64,000 bases of DNA, taken from NCBI RefSeq assembly GCF_920987055.1, contig NZ_CAKLBX010000003.1, forward strand, positions 62,001-126,000. The letters are read 5' to 3'. Positions 1-11,599 of this stretch are shown here, piece after piece (positions within the stretch are counted from its first letter, which is position 1; the number at the start of each line of letters is the position of its first letter). A program made the position numbers and the translations under genes. The notes below the pieces were generated by a model, which ran no database searches, had not been told where the DNA came from, and saw only the letters and a list, made by a program, of their open reading frames with translations. The DNA is from Novosphingobium sp. CECT 9465. GTDB taxonomy: Bacteria; Pseudomonadota; Alphaproteobacteria; Sphingomonadales; Sphingomonadaceae.

Positions 1-608
1 CCCATCAGGATCAGGATGGCGCCGAGCGCGAGAAGTTGCCCGATCTCGACGCCGATATTGAAGGCGATCAGGTTGGCGAGCAGGCCGTCACTTGAAATCT
101 CGAACTCAAGAATCTTTGTCGCCAGGCCGAACCCGTGGAAGAAGCCGAACACCAGCGTCGCGACCTTGGTATTGGGTTGGAAGCCGAACCAGCGCTGGAA
201 CGCGCCAAGATTGTCGAGCGCCTTATAGACAACCGACAGGCCGATGATTGCGTCGATGAGATAGGCGTTGGCGCTGATCCCCATCAGCACGCCGAACAGC
301 ATGGTCGTCGAATGGCCGATCGCGAACAGCGTCACGTAAAGACCGATGTCCTTCATCCGGTAGAGGAAGAAGATCACGCCGAACAGGAACAGCAGATGGT
401 CGTAGCCCGTGACCATGTGCTTGGCGCCCAGATACACGAACGGGAGAAACAGGACGCCGCTGCTTTCCTGGATATAGCCCTTGTCGCCTTCCGCGACATT
501 GTGGGCGAACGCCTCGACCCTGAGGCAGAAGGAAAAAGCAAGCAGCCCGAGGGCGATCATCAGCCTGCTTCGTGAGATATGCTGGGTAAGGGTTGCGTAT
601 AAGCTCAT
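1..608 (-). CDS. HupE/UreJ family membrane protein (C-terminus off the left edge)
   Basis: This reading frame was not interrupted before the window edge; about 202 residues are visible. It begins MSLYATLTQ with a good ribosome binding site (AGGAG) 8 nt upstream. The N-terminus has a signal-like hydrophobic stretch ending in VEAFAHN, followed by several membrane segments with the HupE/UreJ_2 motif GAKHMVTGYDHLLFLFG and a later HGFGLATKILEFE segment. Members of this family are small multi-pass proteins linked to nickel/cobalt uptake or to metal efflux loci. It lies 60 nt downstream of czcA on the same strand, so it is probably the last gene of the czc operon. Its transport direction and substrate cannot be read from the sequence. 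Confidence 0.85.
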   Translation of the reverse strand, partial: MSLYATLTQHISRSRLMIALGLLAFSFCLRVEAFAHNVAEGDKGYIQESSGVLFLPFVYLGAKHMVTGYDHLLFLFGVIFFLYRMKDIGLYVTLFAIGHSTTMLFGVLMGISANAYLIDAIIGLSVVYKALDNLGAFQRWFGFQPNTKVATLVFGFFHGFGLATKILEFEISSDGLLANLIAFNIGVEIGQLLALGAILILM

Positions 609-668
609 CGGAGAACTCCTTGGCCGGTCTCTCGCGCGCCGCCGGGCGCAGGCGGGAGCGGCAACGGT

Positions 669-5114
<4,446 letters not shown>

Positions 5115-5115
<1 letters not shown>

Positions 5116-6398
5116 CAGCGGTTCTCCGCGCTGGAAAGGAGGGAGGCATGACGGCCGGTCAACCGATCGAGCCGGGCGCCGCGAAGATGGAAGCGGCGCA
5201 GCAGTTCGACCCGGCGGGATCGTGCATCAACGACAGCCTGCTGAGCCTGGTTGACTTCGAGGAAGGTGAACGCGGTGCCGCCACGCGCGAAGCCGTCGCG
5301 GACAAGCGTCACCGCGCGCGCCGCGCTTGGTAGCACTTCGCGTTCAATCCAGGCGATCTCGGTGGCAAGCGCCGCGCGTTCGGCAACAATCCTGTCGATT
5401 TCGCGCCCGAGCTGTGCCCGCGCAACGGCAAGTTCGGCTTCGGCCGCCTGTGCTTCCGCATTGGCGCGCGCGACATTGCCGCGGTTGGCGGTGCGGTTGC
5501 CGAGCGGGATCGAACCCCCGACTATGATCGCCACATCATTGCCCTGCCCGAAATGGCGTAGGCCCACCCGCGCGCTGGGGTCGCCGACGCTGCTTGCCTC
5601 CGCAAGGCGGATCTTTGCCCCGGCGGCGTCCCGCTCGGCGGTGAGCAAGGCGAGTTCGGGGCTATCATCCCCCGGGGGCCGGGATGGCTCCATAATAGTG
5701 AAAGGCTGGGTGTCGAGGTTGTAATCGCCGCCGGTGGCTCCCCAATAAGAGGCGAGCGTCGTGCGGGCGATACGGGCATTCTCGCGTGCTTGATCCAGTG
5801 CGATCCGAGCTTGCGCCACAGTGGTTCGCGCTCGTTCCGCCGCGAATAGAGGATCGAGAGCCCGACCTACCCTGCGGTCTACTTCACCTTCTACCTGCCG
5901 CGCCCCAGCAAGGCGCTGGGCGGCGATCGGGATAGCGGCTTCGGCTGCTAGCGCCTCAACCCATGCAGCCTGCACCTGGGCGAACAGATCAAGCATCCGC
6001 AGGCGATTGCGCTCGGCGGTGACGCCAAGTTCCGAGCGAGCAGCGCCAACACGCGCTTCACGCTTGCCGCCGCGCTCCCAAGTCCGTTCATACCAGGCGG
6101 TCGCCTGCGAACGCCCAAGAGCAGAATACGGGCCGGTGCCGGTGAAGTCCTCTACATCGACGCCCACGACATCTCGTGGCCGCACATCGGCCTGGGTAAT
6201 CGCGGCATCGGCGGCTTGAATTCGCGCGGCATTGGCTGCCACGGCGGGATCGCCAGTGGCGACCCTGGAAAGGGCGTCGGATAGACTGAGGTCTTGCGCC
6301 ACCCCGACGGACGGGTCGGATAGGGCAGCGATAGCCGCGCCTATCGCAAGCGCGCGCCGAAAGCGCACCGGCTGGTGCGCAAAGAATATTGAAAACAT
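5115..6398 (-). CDS. czcC: CzcC-type outer-membrane efflux channel (TolC family)
   Basis: A 427-residue outer-membrane factor, the exit duct of the Czc pump. An N-terminal signal peptide (ALAIGAAIAALSDPSVGVAQ) is followed by the two long helical repeats typical of the OEP family (SDALSRVATGDPAVAANAARI; ERDAAGAKIRLAEASSVGDPS; GSIPLGNRTANRGN). The GSIPLxNR motif is characteristic of CzcC/CusC-like proteins. It shares a TGATG junction with czcB and lies 60 nt downstream of a His-rich gene, as in classical czcICBA operons. Complete. Confidence 0.92.
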
Positions 6399-6457
6399 GA
6401 CAATTCGGCCTCACGAACAGGCGTGGCTAAAGCCGCGCCTAATTCGACACGGCGGCT

Positions 6458-6838
6458 CTAGGTGCGATTTGCGATGGTCTTGGGGGGACGCTCAGGTCCG
6501 GGAATCAAAACGCCCGCCAATCGATCGTCGGCTACTGGTGATAGTGACGATGATGTTGGAAAAGCCCCTGCCTGGCCTTGCATCCCAAAGGCAGCAAGCG
6601 ACGCCCCGGAATCACCATGATGGTGATGCCCAGTGCCGGGCTGATGATCAGGAGCATCTTCCTTGTCGTCCAGATCGGGCTTATGAGGCTCGTGTTGATG
6701 GTCGCTGGGTTCTGAAACGATTTTGCTGAACAGTAGATGGTTATGATCGCCCGATGCGTCTGATTGATGCTGCATGCGATCGATGACACTAGCCATGCTG
6801 GCGCTTGCGAAGACGAGCGTCAGCCCGATGCACAGCAT
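6458..6838 (-). CDS. Small His-rich exported protein, CzcI-like position
   Basis: About 126 residues from the ATG at 6838. The frame stays open to a TTG at 6916, so the start is uncertain; the ATG gives a compact signal peptide (MLCIGLTLVFASASMAS). The mature part is rich in His, Asp and Pro (SDHQHEPHKPDLDDKED; TGHHHHGDSGAS), suggesting periplasmic metal binding. Its place directly before czcC matches CzcI and similar small proteins, but overall sequence similarity to CzcI cannot be claimed from inspection. No strong ribosome binding site precedes the ATG, which leaves a longer form possible. Confidence 0.7.
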   Translation of the reverse strand: MLCIGLTLVFASASMASVIDRMQHQSDASGDHNHLLFSKIVSEPSDHQHEPHKPDLDDKEDAPDHQPGTGHHHHGDSGASLAAFGMQGQAGAFPTSSSLSPVADDRLAGVLIPGPERPPKTIANRT

Positions 6839-7029
6839 CGAGAAAAATCTAAGAAATAATGGTCGTGACACCCTAATCACGAGCACGGAGCATAGATTGC
6901 CGGCATGATACCGCAAGTGTCATGCGCGGTGCTCTCCAAGTCGAGGCTGCGTGTCATTGATGACATTAACGACAGCATTGACGCAAGGCGTCGCCCTTAT
7001 CCGGCAGCCGGTCAATCGCAGCGATTCCA

Positions 7030-7224
7030 TCATCGGTCCGGCCTAATCGGCTTCGCCGTCGGGGCGAGCTTGGCAAGGCGTCGTGGGAGGTCCGACGCGA
7101 TCCGACGTTGTTGATGTGGCTGGCTCTTCTTCCAGGTGCGAATTTCGTCGTTGGTGCGGCCGCATCCCTTGCACCAGCCGGTACGTCCATCGAAAAGGCA
7201 GATGTCGATGCAGGGCGACTTCAT
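7030..7224 (-). CDS. DUF1289 family protein
   Basis: A 64-residue protein with the DUF1289 pattern CIDICLFDGRTGWCKGCGRT (Cys residues at about 5, 9, 18 and 21), a probable metal- or Fe-S-binding cluster. The ATG overlaps the stop of the upstream CDF exporter gene as ATGA, so both are likely translated together. After about residue 35 the tail is Arg/Pro rich and less conserved. DUF1289 has no established function. Co-translation with a metal exporter is suggestive only. Confidence 0.8.
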   Translation of the reverse strand: MKSPCIDICLFDGRTGWCKGCGRTNDEIRTWKKSQPHQQRRIASDLPRRLAKLAPTAKPIRPDR

Positions 7225-8219
7225 GGCGACTGCATCTCGATCGTCAGATGGCGAAGCCCGCGGACCGGCTTGAGGCGCTTTTGCACCGTCGTGCGATCCA
7301 CTGCACCGCCCGCCACTACGCTAACGATACCAGCATGTGCGTCGGGGCCGACGCGCCAGACGTGCAGGTCCGCGATTTGGGCATCGCCGGGCGTTTCGAC
7401 CAGTTCGCGGATTTCCTCGGCGACATGCTCGTCGCTCCGGTCGAGCAGCACCCAGGCAGTTTCGCGCATCAGCGACCATGACCAGCGGGCGATCACGGTG
7501 GCACCGACCACCCCCATCACCGGATCGAGCCACACCCAGCCGAGGAAGCGTCCTGACAGGAGCGCGACGATCGCCAGCACCGAGGTCAGCGCGTCGGCAA
7601 GGACATGGACATAGGCGGCGCGAAGGTTGTTGTCCTGGCTTCGCAGCCCAGCCACTGCATGGGTCTCGTCGTCATCGTGCTGGTGTCCTTCATGTCTATG
7701 GGCATGTGGCTGCGCATGATGGCTATGGGAATGGCCATGACCGTGATCGTGCGAATGACTTCCCGCCAGGAGAAAGGCACTGACAATGTTCACGGCGAGA
7801 CCGATCGCGGCGATGATGGTCGCTTCGGTGAACGCCACTGTGGTCGGCTGGAAGAGGCGAATTAGCGATTCGACGCCGATGCCGATTGCGATCACGGCGA
7901 GCACCAGCGCGGAGGCGAATCCTGCCAGGTCGCCGACCTTGCCCGTCCCGAAGCTGAACCTGTCGTCCGAGGCATGCCGCTTGGCGTAGGAATACGCGAT
8001 TGCCGCAACACTGAGTGCTCCGGCATGCGTCGCCATGTGGAAACCGTCCGCCAGAAGCGCCATCGACCCGGTGAGATAGCCGGCGATGATTTCGCCGACC
8101 ATCATCGTTGCCGTCAGTGCCACCACCCACAATGTGCGGCGCGCATTCGCGTCATGCGACGCCCCCAGGAAGACGTGATCGTGAGTGAAGCGATCAATGT
8201 GAAAAGCCGCGGTCATCAT
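7221..8219 (-). CDS. dmeF: DmeF-type cation diffusion facilitator (Co/Ni exporter)
   Basis: A 332-residue CDF antiporter. Six membrane helices are visible, with the helix II/V metal-site motifs HMATHAGAL/ADGFH (LLADGFHMATHAG) and HVLADALTSV. A cytoplasmic His-rich loop (HSHDHGHGHSHSHHAQPHAHRHEGHQHDDDETH) lies at about residues 165-195, and a C-terminal ferredoxin-like domain contains DLHVWRVGPDAHAG. The long His loop and the preceding RcnR/DmeR-type repressor point to the DmeF subfamily, known for Co2+/Ni2+ tolerance. Two adjacent ATG codons (8219, 8216) follow AGGA, so either may be used. It sits 5 nt after dmeR. Confidence 0.92.
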   Translation of the reverse strand: MMTAAFHIDRFTHDHVFLGASHDANARRTLWVVALTATMMVGEIIAGYLTGSMALLADGFHMATHAGALSVAAIAYSYAKRHASDDRFSFGTGKVGDLAGFASALVLAVIAIGIGVESLIRLFQPTTVAFTEATIIAAIGLAVNIVSAFLLAGSHSHDHGHGHSHSHHAQPHAHRHEGHQHDDDETHAVAGLRSQDNNLRAAYVHVLADALTSVLAIVALLSGRFLGWVWLDPVMGVVGATVIARWSWSLMRETAWVLLDRSDEHVAEEIRELVETPGDAQIADLHVWRVGPDAHAGIVSVVAGGAVDRTTVQKRLKPVRGLRHLTIEMQSP

Positions 8220-8224
8220 CGATC

Positions 8225-8500
8225 CTATTTGGAATAGCGGCGAATAACGGCTTTCAGATCCTCCGACGCTCGCAAGCGCTCGGCCTCATCCAGGCCCACC
8301 TTCGCAACATGCTGATCCAGATGGTCCACGATGATTTCGTCGAGCAGGCCGTTCACCGCGCCGCGAACCGCCGCCACAAGGTGCAGAACTTCGCCACACG
8401 GCGCGCCACGCTCCAGGCCGCGCTCAATAGCGCTGACCTGTCCTGCAATGCGCCGCACTCGTGCGATTAACTCGGCGCTGTTCTGTTCGGTGTGAGCCAT
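8225..8500 (-). CDS. dmeR: DmeR/RcnR-type metal-responsive repressor (CsoR/RcnR family)
   Basis: A 91-residue all-helical DUF156 repressor. It shows the family pattern VRRIAGQVSAIERGLERGAPCGEVLHLVAAVRGAVNGL, with Cys at about 35 and His at about 40, 60 and 64 as candidate metal ligands (HVAKVGLDEAE follows). The W-X-Y-Z ligand set starting at His near the N-terminus (MAHTEQ) suits the Ni/Co-sensing RcnR/DmeR branch better than Cu(I)-sensing CsoR. It is the first gene of a dmeR-dmeF-DUF1289 operon and is preceded by a G-tract operator that overlaps its start codon, which implies autoregulation. Confidence 0.9.
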   Translation of the reverse strand: MAHTEQNSAELIARVRRIAGQVSAIERGLERGAPCGEVLHLVAAVRGAVNGLLDEIIVDHLDQHVAKVGLDEAERLRASEDLKAVIRRYSK

Positions 8501-8520
8501 AGGGTATCCCCCTAGCCTAT
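8499..8520 (-). promoter_or_regulatory. Putative DmeR operator (ATAGG / C5 tract / CCTAT)
   Basis: An inverted repeat ATAGG...CCTAT flanks GTATCCCCCTAG and overlaps the dmeR start codon. RcnR/DmeR/FrmR repressors recognise an AT-flanked G/C tract of exactly this kind. The site would block the promoter or the ribosome binding site (GGGGG, 7 nt before ATG). Confidence 0.6.
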
Positions 8521-8576
8521 AAAAAGGAGCAACGCCAGAGCCCCCTTTACGACTTCGATATCTCCAATCTTCCAGC

Positions 8577-8774
8577 CTAGATAAGGTAGGAGATTAGCTG
8601 TTGCGGGGCGCCTCGGGCCTGCTGGGATGCCATACGCGAGCATTCGTCGATGATAGAAACGGGCCGCTTGAACTGCGCGCGGATGTCCTCGGCCCATCTC
8701 TCACAGCGGGGGCAGCCGCGATCGCGGTGGACTACCACCGGGGGCCCGGCGCTCGCTGAAATTCCTACGAACAT
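8577..8774 (-). pseudogene. Truncated DUF411 gene
   Basis: A 65-residue frame whose centre, VVVHRDRGCPRCERWAEDI, matches the N-terminal half of DUF411 proteins (compare VHKDPNCGCCSAWADRI in the intact copy at 10001). It carries on through a SIIDE segment and stops at LISYLI, just where DUF411 proteins have the conserved S-C-H-T motif. There is no signal peptide and the C-terminal half is missing. It lies between dmeR and the DUF305 gene, on the minus strand. Most likely a remnant of a second DUF411 copy. Confidence 0.55.
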
Positions 8775-8834
8775 GCGGCGAGCGCCGCGACCATTTGCTT
8801 TCTTAACGTTAAAGCCCTCCAGTGATAATTATCC

Positions 8835-9245
8835 TCATTGAGGGCGCTTGCCATGCTCGCGCAGCCAGGCCTGCAACTCGTTGATTTCTTGACGTTGCTC
8901 CGCCGAACTCTTGGTCGCCATCTCGCGGATCTTGGCGTCGCGAGCGTCGCGTAGCACGATCTGCGACATCTCAACCGCGCCGCGATGATGTTCGATCATC
9001 TTACGCACCCAGGTTTCAGTCGCATCGCTACCAACAGCGCCCATCATGGCACGATGCATCTTCATTTCCGCCGGCGGATAAGGGTTGGCCTGTGTCGGCT
9101 GCATCATTTCGGCCATTGCCGAGTGATTCATCTGGCCATGGTTCATTTTGCTGTGATCCATGCCCTGTGGGTTTCCTTGGGCGAGGGCAGGCATGGTGGC
9201 CGCGAGTACAAGGGCAGCTGTGGCGATTTGAGCTTTCTTCATCAT
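8835..9245 (-). CDS. DUF305 family exported protein
   Basis: A 136-residue protein starting at ATG 9245 (or 9242), 8 nt after AAGGAG; longer frames upstream have no such site. A signal peptide (MMKKAQIATAALVLAATMPALAQ) precedes a Met/His-rich linker (MDHSKMNHGQMNHSAMAEMM) and the DUF305 core (HRAMMGAVGS, then WVRKMIEHHRGAVEMSQIVL, then EIN-ELQAWLREHG). DUF305 proteins occur widely in copper loci and are thought to be periplasmic ferritin-like bundles; no activity is proven. The HH pair and the Met motifs suggest metal binding. Two tail fragments of the same family occur at 13988 and 52433. Confidence 0.88.
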   Translation of the reverse strand: MMKKAQIATAALVLAATMPALAQGNPQGMDHSKMNHGQMNHSAMAEMMQPTQANPYPPAEMKMHRAMMGAVGSDATETWVRKMIEHHRGAVEMSQIVLRDARDAKIREMATKSSAEQRQEINELQAWLREHGKRPQ

Positions 9246-10000
9246 CGTTCTCCTTTGATGCTCCCGCGCGTCGTAAACGCGCCGAGGCGCAGGTTGCATC
9301 AAAATGGAGGGAAAAATTTGTAGTTGCCGAGCTTCAGGGCGGTTTCCGACTAGGCGACAGATGAGGACTCGAATGGCCGGGCTTCCTGGTCGAGAAGCAC
9401 AAGTGCCCTTACACCAAGATGTCGACCGAGTGCGGCTACCCGATCGTCCGACGTCTTGGGGGCGAGGAGGCAGACGAGCCCTGATTGAGTGTGGATCGGT
9501 GTCGCCGATCAACGATGTTTACCCAGCAGGTTCGGGCTGCCTCTCAAGGAACAGACGCCAATCAGCTTGTCCCAAATGCGCTTCCGCAAGGGACGGCGAG
9601 ACTTCGCGCGTATATCCATCATGGAGACTGAAGGGGAGGTTTTGCCAGGGATGTTGCGTTCGATGGCTTCGGGTCTGTGCAGGACCAAGTTGTCGACTTA
9701 CGCACGAGAATTACAGCTTCTTAAGAGTAGGTCTTGGATTGTCGGTGGTCAGTTAGCCACCCTCCCTAGCCAATTCCGCCCGGGAGCTTTTGTGGCACGG
9801 CTTAACCCACGGCCTGCTTGCAACCGTGACTGCGCCACTTTTATTCGGGGCCGCATCCGACCCGGCCGGCCGCCGGGAGCCCGCGCATCACTTGAGGGCG
9901 CTTCAGATCGTGTCCATCGCTACCGCTTTTCAGGGTTGGGCGGGCGGTTGGTTCATGTCTGGCGGCGCTAAATATTTAACATTCTAGAAAGGACGATTAA
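9246..10000. other. 755-bp stretch without a recognised gene
   Basis: No frame here has a convincing start, ribosome binding site and family match. Around 9369-9470 (plus) a short frame reads WPGFLVEKHKCPYTKMSTEC, which looks protein-like but has an in-frame stop just upstream and ends soon after; it may be a gene fragment. A second frame, about 9757-9985 (plus), reads ELLWHGLTHGLLATVTAPLL and ends before the next gene. The last 50 bases are AT-rich (TAAATATTTAACATTC) and probably hold the promoter of the DUF411 gene at 10001. Confidence 0.4.
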
Positions 10001-10495
10001 ATGGATAGCCTGCTCTTGAGCCGTCGTCACTTTGTGGGCAGTGTACGCGCGTTGGGACTTGTCGCCGCGATGGGCGGGTTGATCAGCGCGTGCAGCGCAG
10101 CCGCGCCGGGACCGGTGCCGATCCTTGTACATAAGGATCCAAACTGCGGCTGTTGTTCGGCTTGGGCCGACCGGATCGAATCAACAGGCGACTTCACGGT
10201 CAGGCTGATCAATGCGGAGGACATGGCCGCTGTCAAAGCGCGTCTGCGGGTGCCGCTTGAGCTTGCGTCTTGCCACACCACAGTGGCTGCTGGATATGTC
10301 ATCGAAGGACATGTGCCAGCGGCGGACATTTTACGGCTCCTGAGCGAGAAGCCGTCTGACATAATCGGATTGGCGGTTCCTGGAATGCCCGCGGGTTCAC
10401 CCGGGATGGAAACGCCAGACGGGCGACGCGACGCTTATGAGGTCGTAGCTTTCACCACCGGTGGTCGCCAGAGCGTGTTTGCGCGGCACGGCTGA
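10001..10495 (+). CDS. DUF411 family exported metal-binding protein
   Basis: A 164-residue protein. The N-terminus has twin arginines (LLSRRHFVGSVRALGLVAA) and a lipobox-like LISAC, so it is exported, possibly as a lipoprotein. The DUF411 core is intact: VHKDPNCGCCSAW with CxCC, then LASCHTTVAAGYVIEGHVPA. AAAGGA precedes the ATG by 7 nt. DUF411 proteins are frequent in copper and silver loci and are presumed thioredoxin-like copper binders. It is convergent with copB and stands alone after a gene-poor stretch. Function is inferred from family and context. Confidence 0.88.
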   Translation: MDSLLLSRRHFVGSVRALGLVAAMGGLISACSAAAPGPVPILVHKDPNCGCCSAWADRIESTGDFTVRLINAEDMAAVKARLRVPLELASCHTTVAAGYVIEGHVPAADILRLLSEKPSDIIGLAVPGMPAGSPGMETPDGRRDAYEVVAFTTGGRQSVFARHG

Positions 10496-10518
10496 AGACC
10501 GGTAGAGCATATGGCCAA

Positions 10519-10540
10519 GGGGGAACCTCCCGGCTCCCCC
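10519..10540. terminator. Possible hairpin between convergent DUF411 and copB genes
   Basis: GGGGGA and TCCCCC can pair around a 10-base loop in the short space between the converging genes. There is no T-tract, so termination here is only suggested. Confidence 0.3.
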
Positions 10541-10549
10541 GCTCCAGCC

Positions 10550-11599
10550 TCAGAACCAGGCCCGGATGCCAACCACGAAACTCAGATGCGAAACGTCCCC
10601 GCCCGCCGCGCGTTCGAAGCGAGCCGTATCGCCGAAAGTCTCATTATATTCCACGCCGATGTAAGGCGCGAATTCCTTGACAATCTCGTAGCGCAGTCGG
10701 AGCCCGACCTCCGCTTTTGACAAGCCAGAACCAACACCGATTTCTGGCACGTCCTGCAACGCGAAGTCGACTTCGACCCGAGGTTGAAGGATCAGCCGTT
10801 GTGTTATGCGCTGGTCGTATTCGGCCTCGAAACGAGCTGTAAGATCGCCCCTATCGGATAGAAAGAGCGCGCCATCGACCTCGAACCAGTAAGGGGCCAG
10901 ACCTTGGATACCGACGACCAGATGCGCACGTTCCGGGCTGGGCTCGAAATCATAGCGGATGCCGGTTTGCAGGTTAAACCAAGGGTCAAGCGCATGACTC
11001 CAGAGCGCTTGGACCTCAGCCTGCTCGGGCTTTTCTCTGAAATCCGATTCGATCTCTGTTTTCAGCCACAACCGGTCAATGTCGCCGCCATACCATCCTT
11101 GGGCACTGATAAAGTAGCCGTCGCGGCCTTTTGTGATGCGGCTCTCCATCTGATCGATCAGGACGTTGTAAGTGGTGATGTCGCCATGCTCGCGACGCAA
11201 AATTCCTCGGGCATCGGTCATCACCCCGGTCCCGAATACGGCATCCGCTGCATTGGGAGGGCCGTGGAGCGCGGCGGGGGGCGGTGGGCCAACCGGCGGG
11301 TCGGGAATGCCAGGCTCATGACCTTGCGCCGTATGACCTGAATTGGGCTGTGACACCGGCATGCTGTGGCCGGCGTGCGGATCGGGTGCCTCCTGCGCGG
11401 GCTGCATCTCGTGTCCTGCATGGGGGTCGTCGGCAGGCTCAGAAGCACTGGCATGTTCTGCGTGCGGATCGCTAGATAAAGTGGTCTGCGCAGGCTGTGT
11501 TGCAGTTGCCGAGTGTGCTGCATGCTGTTGGTTGTTGGTCTGTGCGAGTGCCGGTGGTGCAAGCGCGGTGGCGCTAAGCAGGATCAAGATGCGGGTCAT
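10550..11599 (-). CDS. copB: CopB/PcoB copper-resistance outer-membrane protein (copy 1)
   Basis: A 349-residue CopB. A signal peptide (MTRILILLSATALAPPALA) precedes a long His/Met/Pro-rich copper-binding region (about residues 20-120, repeats of DPHAGH and HAEHAS). The conserved beta-barrel domain follows (DQMESRITKGRDGYFISAQGW, IQGLAPYWFEVDGALF, YEIVKEFAPYIGVEYN) and ends in WF, as outer-membrane proteins do. Its ATG overlaps the copA stop, so copA and copB are co-translated. CopB proteins work with CopA in sequestering or exporting periplasmic copper; the mechanism is not settled. The linker is much longer than in copy 2 (47343). Confidence 0.93.
   Translation of the reverse strand: MTRILILLSATALAPPALAQTNNQQHAAHSATATQPAQTTLSSDPHAEHASASEPADDPHAGHEMQPAQEAPDPHAGHSMPVSQPNSGHTAQGHEPGIPDPPVGPPPPAALHGPPNAADAVFGTGVMTDARGILRREHGDITTYNVLIDQMESRITKGRDGYFISAQGWYGGDIDRLWLKTEIESDFREKPEQAEVQALWSHALDPWFNLQTGIRYDFEPSPERAHLVVGIQGLAPYWFEVDGALFLSDRGDLTARFEAEYDQRITQRLILQPRVEVDFALQDVPEIGVGSGLSKAEVGLRLRYEIVKEFAPYIGVEYNETFGDTARFERAAGGDVSHLSFVVGIRAWF

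Noticed and set aside
6905..7114. Short plus-strand frame upstream of the His-rich czc gene
   Set aside because: No start signal or conserved features; overlaps the promoter area of the czc operon.
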